Source: Trachelipus rathkii (Eukaryota; Arthropoda; Malacostraca; Isopoda; Trachelipodidae). From it: 20,000 nucleotides of DNA. The translations under genes and the position numbers were made by a program. Below, one piece after another: positions 10,915 to 20,000 of this stretch. The stretch is taken from assembly GCA_015478945.1 (NCBI GenBank), contig JABUQX010039023.1:25001-45000 (forward strand). The letters are read 5' to 3'. The notes below the pieces were generated by a model, which was given only the letters and a program-made list of their open reading frames with translations, did no database searches and was not told the origin of the DNA. Position 1 is the first letter of the stretch. Each line of letters begins with the position of its first letter.

Positions 10915-11033
10915 TAGTGTTGCACAGATACCAAAATTTTAGTCCAATACCGATACAAGTACTCACAATTTTTTCAATGCCGATACCGATACCAAAATTT
11001 TTGCTGATACCCGATACTGATACGATACTTTAT
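10915..11033 (+). mobile_element. hAT-like terminal fragment
   Basis: It starts tagtgttgcacagatacc and continues with repeated gataccgatacc units, a sub-terminal pattern I associate with ends of hAT transposons. About 119 bp remain before (TA)n resumes. No transposase and no matching inverted end could be paired with it nearby, so it is a fragment or a minimal non-autonomous derivative. Confidence 0.55.
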
Positions 11034-11080
11034 AGTATATATATATATATAATACTATATATATATATTATATATATAAT

Positions 11081-11124
<44 letters not shown>

Positions 11125-11162
11125 ATATATATAATATATATAATTATTGTTATATATATAAT
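11034..11162. repeat. (TA)n array between the hAT fragment and LINE C
   Basis: Imperfect TA dinucleotide tract with several phase switches. Confidence 0.93.
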
Positions 11163-13710
11163 ATTGAAAGTAGTGTTGGATGTTAAGATAGTTAGGGTTT
11201 GGAATGATTGATCGGATCATTATTTGTTTCTATGTAAAAGTTAGTTAGTGGGGGCTTGGATGGAGGGAAGGTGTTATACGAAAGGAAGTAGGTAAATTAA
11301 GAGTGAGAAGTTAAGTGGGCAAGATAATAAGGATAAGTATGTAAGTGCGCTCGCTAGTAAATCGGTTGAATGTGAAGCCAAGTTTGATACTGAACATAAT
11401 CTGGGGGCAAATGCAGAGCAATTGGGTAGTAGTGAAAGGAATAAAAGTGATGTGCTAAAGTAGGAGTAGGAAGTTAACATGAATGGTGGACATGAAGAGG
11501 TGATTGAAAGGCGGTTAAGGTAACAAAGAAGCGTGGTTGAATTGTATTATAAAAGCAAATGATGAAGACTCAAAGAAAGATGCTTGGAATTATATTAAGG
11601 AGGAAAAAAAAAATACTAAAAGGTGTATACGTAGGAGAAACAAGAGGTAAATGAACAGTTTGGAAGGAGGGATGAATGGGAGACTTACAAGGGAATAAGG
11701 AAAGCTCTTCTGGAAGGAAGGGAAGGTTAAGAATTAGAATAAGGGGAATCTGCTTAGAATATGAATAGGGTGTGCTTTGGTAACTGATGAAGTAGGTGTG
11801 AAGGAGTGTGGAGAAGAACACTTCGATAATCCTGCACATATTACAGTAATGAAGTGTGATAGTGATGTGGGTGGGTTTGTGGTGCAAGAAGGAATAGGTT
11901 TTTGGGGTGAGGTTATTAGTAAGGAGGAGGTAATGGGGTGAGTGAAAAAGTTAAAGAAGGAAATCTGCAGGTATAGATGAATTACTGGTGAAATGATCAG
12001 ACGGAGGCGAGATGGTGATTAATTGGATTTGGAAGTTTGTGTATAAGCGTTTATAGGGGTAATAATGTTCCAGCGGATTTGGAGGAAAGCGGTATAGTAC
12101 GCTTTATAGGGTAAGGGAGAAAAGGGGAACTGTGAAAATAATAGGGGAATAAGTTTACTAGTTGTTGGTAGGGAGAGTATAATGCCTGTTATTTTGGTCG
12201 AGAAAGTGGCGTCGAGTGACTGAAAGGACTTGATTGTGAAGAAGCAAGGTGCGTTTGAGTGGTAGAGGAGTGTGTGGATTAAGATTTTTACATTGAAACA
12301 AATGATTGAGAAAAGAGGGAGAAGAAGAATAAATTGTAATAGGTTTTATGGATTTGCAACAGGCGTATTGATAGTTAATAGGAAGCGTTATGGCAGGTGT
12401 TAGTGATATATGGTGTTGGTGGTAGGCTTTCTGAATTGAAATCAAAGTATGTATGACGATGTGAAGCGTGTGTAGAATAAATGTGTCATGGTGATTGGTT
12501 AGGATTAGATAGGCGGGAGTAGGACAGGGTTGTGTTATGTCTCCTGGTTAATTCAAAGTTTGTATATGGATGCGGTTATGAAAGAATTCGAGGTGGGGAT
12601 GCAGGAAATGGTGTTAGAATGGTGGCGAATGGAGTTGAGTGGAAGGGTGCCCTACCTTTATATGCGGGATGATTTGATTCTGTGTGGCGAATCTGAAGAC
12701 GTTTGAGAGGATTCGGTAGAGAGATTTGGGCGCAGGGTTGTGTCCAAAGGAGGGGCTTGAAAAGTAACGTGGATAAGAAGTAAGGTTTGGTTGTGAGTTG
12801 AGGACACTCCTCAGTGTGAAAGTTATGTTAAGATGGTGAGCAGCTGGAAAAGTGTCTGAGTTTTAAATATTTAGGGTATATGTGGATGAGAAGGGAACCG
12901 GACGAGTGCATGAGTGTAGTAAGGAAAGTTGTGAATGGCAAAAAAAGGTGGCTGGTCAATTAAATCGTTGGTGAATGCAAAGGCACTAAGTTTGAGGTGT
13001 GCTAGGGTCTTACATGGAGGGTATGTTGACCTGTGTTATTGTATCGTAGTGAGACTGATGGTCTGAATATAGAAGTATAGGATCTACAAGTTCAATGCTG
13101 GTTCAGATGGAAAAATTCTTAGGGGTTGTGCTGGTGTGAGAAGAATTGATAAGAGAGGAAATGAACTTTAATAGGAGTGGTCGTGGTGTCGAAGCAAAGG
13201 GTAAATGGAGAAAGATAAATGAAAGTGTGTTGAGATAAGTTTTGGTCATGTGGAAAGGATGACTGATAGTAAACAGGTTTGGTTAACGCGGGATGTATAG
13301 TGGCGAGTGTTTGGGAACCGACCGGCTGGGAGACCTGAAGAGAAAGTGGATTGAGCTCAAAGTTGACGAATGTTGGAGGAGAGAAATGTGTTTTTGGCAG
13401 AGGCGAGAATAAAGGTGCATGATGGGAGAGAATGGCGGGGTTTTTTTGTGAGGGGCAATGGTTGTGGCCCACCTGGGTCCAGGGATGAACTCCTTACATT
13501 GACGTTTCCATATGAGGGTCCGTGCTGTCCATGATGCTCTAGGGTGATTTTTCTGTCTGTGAACGAGCTCTCACTAATTAATGGTACAGAGGGGCCGGTA
13601 AGGCTGGGTTTCTTTTCCGTTCTGTCATGTTTCCTCTGCTTTTTTTTCGATGCTTGGTAAGACCTTAACGCCCACTCTTGGGGCAAAGAGGAAGGTGAAG
13701 AAAGAAAGAA
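11163..13710 (+). mobile_element. LINE copy C, heavily decayed
   Basis: It aligns by eye with copy B from its position about 8196 to the end. It starts near the end of the endonuclease (SDHY at 11212-11223), so it is 5' truncated. Landmarks are the linker at about 11240-11900, a decayed GVxQGCVMS block at about 12515-12545, a palm block at about 12655-12690 whose YxDD box is disrupted by an inserted G, the LCGVK-equivalent region at about 13170-13215, and the shared 3' tail ending about 13700. Length from the matching point is about 2.55 kb against 2.51 kb in B. Single-base insertions and deletions occur every few tens of bases, so no frame stays open for long. Confidence 0.85.
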
Positions 13711-13849
13711 TATATTATAATATACTAATTATATATATATAATAATTATACTATATATGTATATATATATATAATATATATATATATTAATAAATATTAT
13801 ATATATCTATATATATATAGTATATATATATATAATATATATATATTAT
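13711..13849. repeat. (TA)n array at the 3' end of LINE copy C
   Basis: Imperfect (TA)n directly after the shared LINE tail, as for copies A and B. Confidence 0.93.
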
Positions 13850-14089
13850 TAGTGCATCTGGTATCATCGATCGCGTATTATTAAAGGATCCGCATCCAGC
13901 TTTGCCTGCGATGTGGCGCGGTATTTATTGTCAAGATTGATAAAGAATTTTGGCTGTTATGAATGAATCTTGACGCAAACTTTAAATGAGAGACATGGCT
14001 CGACTGAAAAACAAAAAAAAAAAAAAAAAAAATAAAAAAAAAAAAAAAAAAAAAAACAACTATGTAATGATGATCCAATGATCTTCACA
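13850..14089. other. Unassigned segment with a long A-rich run
   Basis: Non-repetitive sequence (13850-14010) with no recognisable protein, then an almost pure A tract at 14011-14056 with two or three interruptions. The A run could be the poly-A tail of an unrecognised plus-strand retroposed fragment occupying 13850-14010, but I see no flanking duplication. Confidence 0.45.
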
Positions 14090-15025
14090 GCAATGAAGTT
14101 CTACATGATTTGAGTCAACTGTTATCAAAGAACGTTCCAACTCGCTGGATAGTTCACTTCATATGATGGAAAGAATGGTATTGCTCAAAAGAACCTTATT
14201 ACATTTGTACGCCAAGTTCGTATTCCGAGTGAACATTTTTTACTAATGTTGGACAATTGCACTCATATCACACTGCATTAAGTTATTTAAACCATTGAAG
14301 AAATTACCAAAAAAAATAACAGTGCCTCTACAACTTCTGTCTCCCGATCTGTAATCCTCATTATCTCACGCTAAGGAAGCTTTGAACATCTTCCAAATGA
14401 AAGTGATGAGGTTAAAAAAGAAGAAAGTGTATAAACTACGACGCTAGAAAACCTTTGGTTTCTGTGGAAATTGAGATGACCTTCAAATACTTTTGCAACT
14501 TTACTTAGATCCCCATTATAAAGCAAGTTTTTTTGGAACACAATTTTAGAATAAGTTAAACGTTACTTAGTTATGCACGTTGAAAAACTTCAATTCTGAC
14601 AGTATTAATTTCGCCCACCATCTAAAAGGAGAAATGAATATACTGAACCAGCCTTTCTCCAAGCAAATTAATTAATCGACTCACTGAAAGAAATTCCTAC
14701 AGTCCAGTACGGTAGTGAGGAAGAAACATACATTACCAAAAAATGTAATGCAAATGATTGAAAATTAACCAAGAAAATCGATTAGATTCAAATGATGATG
14801 ATCCTATCATTTGGTGGAAAGTTAAGCAAAATGTTTATCCTAAGCTTGAGTAAACTTGCAAGGAAATAACTTGCCTGTCCTCCAACTAAGTGTTCCAAGT
14901 GAGAGAGTATTTAAGTAATGCTGGGCTATATTGATGAAAAGAGAACCGACTTCTCAGCAAAACGGCAGAAATTGATGTTTTCTTCTAGCAACAACCTTCC
15001 TGATATTTGAATTTTCTATACTATG
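14090..15025 (+). pseudogene. Decayed hAT transposase, C-terminal half
   Basis: Fragments in three frames follow hAT order: NVPTRW then LHMMERMVLLKRTLL (about 14130-14205), a block like LDNCTHI (about 14250-14272), LYLDPHYKASFFGTQF (about 14500-14547), DDPIIWWKVKQNVYPKL (about 14797-14848), LARK with ACPPTKCSKSERVF (about 14855-14912) and a final LMKREPTSQQNG (about 14933-14967). The last blocks correspond to the hAT C-terminal dimerisation domain. Frameshifts and stops are frequent, so the copy is inactive. No N-terminal zinc finger or terminal repeats were found in adjoining sequence. LINE C and a (TA)n array lie upstream. Confidence 0.82.
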
Positions 15026-15167
15026 TGCAAAAAGTATATAATCCTTGTAAAATCTCTTTCATTAAGCTCTTTCATTAAGGGCGGAGGTTGGTGTGGTGCA
15101 TTTAAGTTGGGTCCCGTCCCGCACCCTGGTAACTTCAATTATATTAATAGATTGTTGCTAAAACTCG
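15026..15167. other. Short unassigned spacer
   Basis: It contains a repeated ctctttcattaag (about 15055-15078) and a GC-richer gggtcccgtcccgcaccctgg at about 15111-15131. Part of that block looks like the reverse complement of sequence at about 18737-18757. It may be the end of an unrecognised repeat. Confidence 0.4.
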
Positions 15168-15233
15168 ATATATATATATATATCTAATATATATACTATA
15201 TATAATATTATATAATATATATTATATATATTG

Positions 15234-15274
<41 letters not shown>

Positions 15275-15308
15275 TTATATATATATATATTATATATATA
15301 TGTATATT

Positions 15309-15346
<38 letters not shown>

Positions 15347-15397
15347 CCTATATATATATATATTATATTATATTATATATATATTATTATAATATCT
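15168..15397. repeat. (TA)n array left of the mariner element
   Basis: About 230 bp of imperfect TA repeats with occasional cta and tga interruptions, ending at the mariner terminus agggtgattc. Confidence 0.93.
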
Positions 15398-16294
15398 AGG
15401 GTGATTCATTTGGAGGGTTTTGTTTTTACGACGAAAATAAAACGCATAGCATTGAAACTTATGGTGAAAAGTTTATTATGAGTCAAAGAACAATATACTG
15501 GCATTTAGTTTTTTTTAAAGCTAATCTTTAAATGTTGGCCTGACGACTACTGTTTAAATGGGTCCATCCTGAAGGTCTAATGCCGTGGACGAGAGTTTCG
15601 AGCCATAGCGACGTATGTGCGAATAACGCAGAATGTTGGCTTAAAGCGTCGATGGGAGGCTTGGCTTATCCCTGAAAGACTCAGTGACTACACGTAACCC
15701 AAAAGAAAATTAAATCCATGGTGATACTCGCAACGATCTGGAACCAAGTTACAGGTCCGAAACAGGTGAATCAATTGCTCATCAAAATGATTTCTCAATA
15801 GTTCTATTGTTTCTCGCTCTATATGGCAAGCCCGTGGCCACCGTGAGCTTTGGTTTCCAACAAGACGGCGCTACTTGCCAATATACAGCGCGAGAAACAA
15901 TGGACCTATGAGAAATCATTTTGGTGAGCATTTGATTTCACGTTTTGGAGTGGATTGGCCTCCTAGATCGTGCGATATCACACCATTGGATTATTTTCTT
16001 TGGAGTTACGTGAAGTCACTGGTCTTCAGGGGTAAGCCAGCCTCCATCGACGCTTTAGAAGCCAACATTGCTCGCGTTATTCGAGACATACCGGTCGCTA
16101 TGCTCAAACGCACCGTTCACGATTGGACCTTCAGGATGGGACCAATTTAAAACGTGTCGCGGCCAACATTTAAATGGAGATAACTTTAAAACAGTAATGC
16201 ATAACATTGTTCTTTCGTACTCATAATAACATTTCACATAACTCATGCTATGCGTTTTTCCATCGTATAAACAAACTCCAGAATGAATCGCCCT
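15398..16294 (+). mobile_element. Mariner-derived palindromic (fold-back) element
   Basis: The left terminus agggtgattcat and right terminus gaatcgccct are inverted, and the inversion continues well inward. The left arm 15398-15830 is an imperfect reverse complement of the right arm 15874-16294, leaving a loop of about 43 bp (15831-15873). Matches seen at many depths include gcatagcat/atgctatgc near the ends, catcctgaaggt/accttcaggatg, gcgtcgatgg/ccatcgacgc, aaaatgatttctca/gagaaatcatttt, and ggcaag/cttgcc at the loop. Both arms derive from the 3' half of a mariner transposase gene. The element therefore consists of two inverted 3' halves and has no transposase N-terminus. TA-rich DNA flanks both sides, as expected for TA-targeting transposons. 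Confidence 0.85.
15848..16150 (+). pseudogene. Mariner transposase C-terminal fragment
   Basis: From the loop into the right arm the sequence encodes FQQDGAT (second catalytic aspartate, GAC 15864-15866), then after a frameshift at about 15905 HFGEHLISRFGVDWPPR followed by SCDITPLDYFLW (third catalytic aspartate, GAT 15974-15976), then FRGKPASIDALEANIARVIR and DWTFRMGPI to a stop at 16148-16150. The block order and spacing fit mariner-type transposases of arthropods. The first catalytic aspartate and the helix-turn-helix DNA-binding region are absent. The 276-bp stretch 15875-16150 is open but has no genuine start. Confidence 0.85.
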
Positions 16295-16378
16295 TTATGT
16301 TATATATATAATCTATATATATATATATATAGTATATATTTATAATATATATATATATAATATATATATATATATAAT

Positions 16379-16434
<56 letters not shown>

Positions 16435-16439
16435 ATCTA
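16295..16439. repeat. (TA)n array right of the mariner element
   Basis: Imperfect TA repeats starting within 5 bp of the mariner right terminus. Confidence 0.92.
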
Positions 16440-17064
16440 TCGAAGCATTGGCCTAACGAAGCCATACTTTCTCTCGTACACTGCGGGCGGTGCAGCCGTA
16501 GCTAGCTAGCAATCGTGTTGCTCACGTACGTTTTTTAAATGTGGCTTTTTCGCATTACGGATTCATACGCCTTATTAATAAAATATAATAGTTTTATTAA
16601 AATAGTTAGGCAACCTATTATCTCTTCAATAACTTTTGCATTCTTCAAATATGCTTCTACAAGATTTGAGACTTAAAATTTTGGAATCTTATATATAAAC
16701 ACACTTAACTACACTTAATATCCATAAGACTCTTTGGCACTCCTGATTGCCTGAACTATCTATCTCCTTTTTCTATCTCTTTTCCTTTTTTTTTTATTTA
16801 TTTCTTGTTTATTTAAGTTCTCTTTTTTCCTAAGTATTCACACAAACTTATTCTGATTTGTGAACTTTTTATACTATTTTATTAATTAATATTTTTATAT
16901 TTGTTCATCACTCGTACATATTGGTTAACCTTTTTTATGTTATTTAATAACGGTACTGAAGTAAGATGTATTGTTAATAATACAAAAGCGTTTAACTATA
17001 GAATGAATTTATTTTTCTTTTAGTTTTTTATTGAAGATATGTTCGCCTCGGAACTCTCCAATTA
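16440..17064. other. No gene recognised; mixed AT-rich sequence
   Basis: About 625 bp without a supported open frame. The first 100 bp are GC-richer and include a gctagctagc palindrome (about 16500-16510). The remainder is pyrimidine-rich on the plus strand (about 16760-16860). No terminal repeats or family motifs recognised. Confidence 0.5.
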
Positions 17065-17342
17065 ATATATGTATTTATATATATATTAATATATATATAT
17101 ATATATATATAATATATATATAATATCTAATATATATATCTATATTTATATAAATTATATATATTTATTATATATATAATATATATATATATATATATTA
17201 TATAGTATATATATATATTATATTTATTATATATATATTATATATATATATATCTATATATATATCTATATTATATATATTATTATTTAATATATAAATA
17301 TAATATATATATATATATATAATATAATATATATATATATCA
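17065..17342. repeat. (TA)n array left of the tandem MITE pair
   Basis: About 280 bp, almost only A and T, with many phase switches between ta and at. Confidence 0.93.
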
Positions 17343-17352
17343 CAGTATACAA

Positions 17353-17861
17353 TTTAGACCGTTTTTGTTTTTGTTATTTTGTGCTTATGCTCGGTAAGAA
17401 AATGCTTACAACAAGTTTCGCACCAATTTCCCTGCCTAAAACGACATGATTTCTTACGTGGTTACTTTGTCTACTAAACATTGGCATCAGCTGCTGAGAG
17501 GGACCACTCGATTTGGGATAAACAGAAAAAAATAAATAGTTTATATACAAATAATTGATCAACTATTGTGAGGAAGTTTATCCATTTGGAAAAATTAGAT
17601 TTAAAGCAGATTTTATTAAATGAAATATTTCATCTATTCAAACGGGCTACACGCCGCACCATTTTTTTTTGTAAACATTATTCTTTGTAAGAACGTTCCT
17701 AAATACAGCAAACACAGGAAATAGCAACCTTATAGAATTAAGAAAATTTCTTCCGTTTGGTAAGCATTTCTACGATTTTGCGCCTAAGTTTGACAAACGA
17801 ACGCAAACTCAAGCATTTTCTTACGTTTCGTAAGCACAGATGCAAAAACGAAAACTTTTAA
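17353..17861 (+). mobile_element. MITE-like element, unit 1 of a tandem pair
   Basis: A 509-bp unit with imperfect inverted ends. The left end (17353-17407) reads tttagaccg, a gtttttgtttttg block, then gtgcttatgctcggtaag. The right end (about 17812-17861) is its inverse, containing cttacgtttcgtaagcac and gcaaaaacgaaaac. The interior has no transposase-like coding. Unit 2 begins where this one ends. Confidence 0.8.
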
Positions 17862-18371
17862 TTTAGACCGGTTTCGTTTTTGTCATTTGTGCTTACGCTC
17901 GTAAGAAATGCTTAACCAGTTTTAAAGCAGAAATTTGTGCATAAACCACGTGGATTTCATATAAAGTACTTTGTTTAATTGAACTATGCTGTCTGTGATG
18001 GACACGTGGTTTTTTGGGAATAAACAAAATAAAAAAATAACAAAGGGTTTATATTACAAATAATTGTCAAGCTCGTGATGAAGTTTAATCGATTTGGAAG
18101 AAATTAGATTTAAAGCTAATTTTATATTGAATGAAACATTCATAAAATTCAAAAGGACTTACCACCGCCAAATCTTGTTTTTTTTATCATTTTCGTAAGA
18201 CGTTACTTAAATTCTCAAGCACGAGAAAATAGCAACTTATAAGAATTAAGGAAATTCTTAACGTTGGTGAGCATTTTTCGCGATTTTGCGTTGTTTGACA
18301 AAAACGAACGCAAACTCGAAGAAATTTCTTACGCTTCGTAAGCACATTGCAAAAACGAAAATCGGTTCTAA
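17862..18371 (+). mobile_element. MITE-like element, unit 2 of a tandem pair
   Basis: A 510-bp direct repeat of unit 1, visibly collinear throughout: the attagatttaaagc block at 17597 recurs at 18104, atagcaac at 17728 recurs at 18229, and gattttgcg at 17774 recurs at 18281. The inverted ends are better kept than in unit 1: tttagaccggtttcgttttt at 17862-17881 faces gcaaaaacgaaaatcggttctaa at 18349-18371. Each end contains an inner hairpin of the form cttacg-n-cgtaag. No coding capacity. Confidence 0.82.
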
Positions 18372-18424
18372 CATACACGTAGGTCACGATAGATACGGAA
18401 AGTTTCTGGAAAAAACAAATTGCG

Positions 18425-18543
18425 ATATATATATATATTTATTATAATATATATATATATATATATTATATCTATATATATATATATTATATATATATAT
18501 ATATGTTATATTATATTATATATATTATTATATATATTATTAA
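18425..18543. repeat. (TA)n array right of the MITE pair
   Basis: Imperfect TA repeats beginning about 50 bp after the end of unit 2. Confidence 0.92.
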
Positions 18544-18765
18544 ATGCAAAATTAAAAAAAAGAGAGAAATTTGAAACTTTATTTCTAGAAGGGTGAAGCT
18601 GCTCTCTCGATGTCGTTGAGTCATTGAAGAAAATTTTAAATTTTCTTCGTCTGTTAGGAAGGGGCTGAAAACCCCTTCTATCAAATCTTTTCGCAAATGG
18701 TGTTGATAAGCTCAAAACCTTTCAACTACCAACAACACCCTGCACCAATGCGGGACGGACATGGT
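18544..18765. other. Hairpin-rich unassigned segment between two TA arrays
   Basis: Three inverted repeats occur in 115 bp. GAAGAAAATTT (18626-18636) pairs with its exact complement at 18638-18648 around one base. GAAGGGG (18658-18664) pairs with CCCCTTC (18672-18678). GGTGTTG (18699-18705) pairs with CAACACC (18733-18739). Two overlapping minus-strand open frames (ending about 18506) have no recognisable motif. It could be a small structured repeat. Confidence 0.5.
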
Positions 18766-18786
18766 GATATATATATATATATATAT
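18766..18786. repeat. Short (TA)n run at the hAT terminus
   Basis: About ten TA units immediately before taggggtgtaccgg. Confidence 0.9.
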
Positions 18787-20000
18787 TAGGGGTGTACCGG
18801 AACTGAAATTTTTTCGGCCGGAACCGAAATTAGCCGGAATCACAAAAAACTTCGGCTGGAACGGAATTTCTTATGAATCTTTCGTTTAACTATAAGACAA
18901 TGTAAAAAAAATATTTTTATAACTTTCCAACATAAATCTTACGTTTTAGTAAGGCCACTTCATGAAACCTATGGAAAATCATCAATCGAGAATTAAGGAT
19001 ATTTGGAAGTCCAAATATTTTAATAGTAAAATGGATAGTCTTGTATTTTCTAGAATAGGTTAAACCACAAAAGAGCAACAGATCCAAGCCGTGAGATAAG
19101 TGTTTTGTGAGAGAGCTTACTCCGCAAATCAGTATTTTACCAATGACCAAATCACAGAAAATATGAAGGTTAGTGCCATGGTTATGCAGCCATTCACAGT
19201 CCACTGAAGAGAGGATCAATAGAACTTTTGCCCATCTTTACCAAATATCTTATTCTAGTAGAAATATTTGTAAGTAGATGTACAACCTCACCAGATTGTA
19301 GATCAGCAGTATTTCGAGCAGTTCTCTAAGGCTGATCAGAAATCATTTACTACAGATATATAGAGTTAAATAATTCAAACGAGTATTTATTTCTTACTGC
19401 AACTCTGGCTTTACATCCCGCGAGTTTTAAAAAAAAGACGGTAAAGCTGATGGCATATTGGCTCTAGATTTCGTCTAGGAAATAAAATCACTATGAGTTT
19501 TGAAATTATGATGAATATTGAGGAATTCCTCCTAACAAAATCATTTGATCCTTCGAGATGGAATATAACATGAAACTTTGAACTAATTTAGCAGGATACC
19601 AACGTTTTTCTGTTTTTTATTCATATCTTCAACTTATTAAAGATGCATTACTTTTCCTCAAGGAACAGTGTCGATTTATAAGAAATGTAGGAAATATTTG
19701 TACACATTTTCATCATTTAAGCTGTAATGAACTTAAAAGAATACAAAGAGACTTGGATCCACATCTTGCAAGCCACTTAGAATTCAGATTTTATACAAGG
19801 TGAATTGCACATTTTGATTCTAAAAACAAATTTGAATGCTTGAAATAGACCTATGCAAGGTTTAATATATAGACATCAATCATTTAACGCTTTGACTGCT
19901 AATAAATGGCAATTACTTGAAAAAATTCTAAGAATTTTGCAACCATTTCTCATGGTTAAGGAAACTATAAAGCAAAATTCAAACTATAATCAAATTCAAA
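18787..20000 (+). mobile_element. hAT transposon, 5' part, continues past the window end
   Basis: It begins taggggtgtaccgg. The sub-terminal DNA (18787-18870) has repeated direct and inverted ccgaaat/ccggaa units typical of hAT ends. A transposase remnant follows on the same strand and is cut by the window edge. Between about 18870 and 19640 I see only scattered, frame-broken coding. The sub-terminal repeats differ from the gatacc-rich end at 10915 and the transposase differs from the copy at 14090, so this is probably a different hAT family. Confidence 0.72.
19665..20000 (+). pseudogene. hAT transposase fragment, broken and cut by the edge
   Basis: One frame reads RFIRNVGNICTHFHHLS then CNELKRIQRDLDPHL (about 19670-19780) and ends FYTR followed by a TGA, where hAT transposases have the conserved TRW block. 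A second frame, open from 19844 to the edge, reads FNALTANKWQLLEKILRILQ then PFLMVKETIKQNSNYNQI, the block after TRW in the RNase H-like core. The nonsense codon at the tryptophan and a frame change show inactivation. The C-terminal dimerisation domain would lie beyond the window. Confidence 0.8.

Noticed and set aside
10458..11186. Open frames ending in long Tyr-Ile repeats
   Set aside because: The Tyr-Ile runs are translated (TA)n arrays; the remainder is LINE 3' UTR or a hAT end.
11274..13686. Several minus-strand frames of 68-117 residues
   Set aside because: Antisense to LINE copy C, with no domain of their own.
15875..16150. A complete small gene
   Set aside because: It is the C-terminal part of a mariner transposase, lacks an ATG start and has the preceding block in another frame.
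17353..18371. CRISPR array or satellite
   Set aside because: Only two units of 510 bp with inverted ends in a eukaryotic context; no short regularly spaced repeats.
18187..18387. Minus-strand frame of 66 residues
   Set aside because: It lies inside MITE unit 2, and the collinear unit 1 does not conserve it.
18917..19219. Minus-strand frame of 100 residues
   Set aside because: No motif recognised, and it lies antisense within a hAT element transcribed on the plus strand.

Overview
The window is animal nuclear DNA. It holds one spliced protein gene with canonical GT-AG introns, surrounded by very AT-rich non-coding DNA full of (TA)n arrays and decayed transposable elements. Nothing looks bacterial or viral. 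The mix of an APE-type LINE, mariner, hAT elements and a tRNA-derived SINE, with huge TA microsatellites, suggests an arthropod. A decapod crustacean is my best guess, from the LINE protein family I recognise and the TA load; that is inference.

Left third (about 1-5530): one intact gene on the minus strand encodes an NADH-cytochrome b5 reductase (CYB5R1/3 type). Six coding exons can be joined at GT-AG sites with all phases matching, giving a 302-residue protein with an N-terminal membrane anchor, both FAD-binding motifs and both NADH-binding motifs. A tRNA-derived SINE (586-853, same orientation, flanked by a near-perfect target-site duplication) lies just past its stop codon. This SINE carries the first canonical AATAAA downstream of the gene. 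Intron 3 contains a perfect 67-bp palindrome, and intron 1 contains several microsatellites.

Middle (about 6170-13850): three copies of one non-LTR retrotransposon family. Copy A is on the minus strand (6338-7610, 5' truncated). Copy B is on the plus strand (7636-10709) and is the longest, with a recognisable endonuclease and reverse transcriptase. Copy C is on the plus strand (11163-13710). All are broken by stops and frameshifts. Each 3' end runs directly into a (TA)n array. A short hAT-like terminal fragment lies between B and C.

Right third (about 13850-20000): a decayed hAT transposase (14090-15025). A mariner derivative (15398-16294) is almost entirely one large palindrome. Two tandem copies of a 510-bp element with its own inverted ends follow (17353-18371), then a hairpin-rich segment, then the start of a second hAT element that runs off the window. 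(TA)n arrays separate nearly all of these.

Only the reductase looks functional. The rest reads as successive insertions into, or next to, TA-rich DNA.
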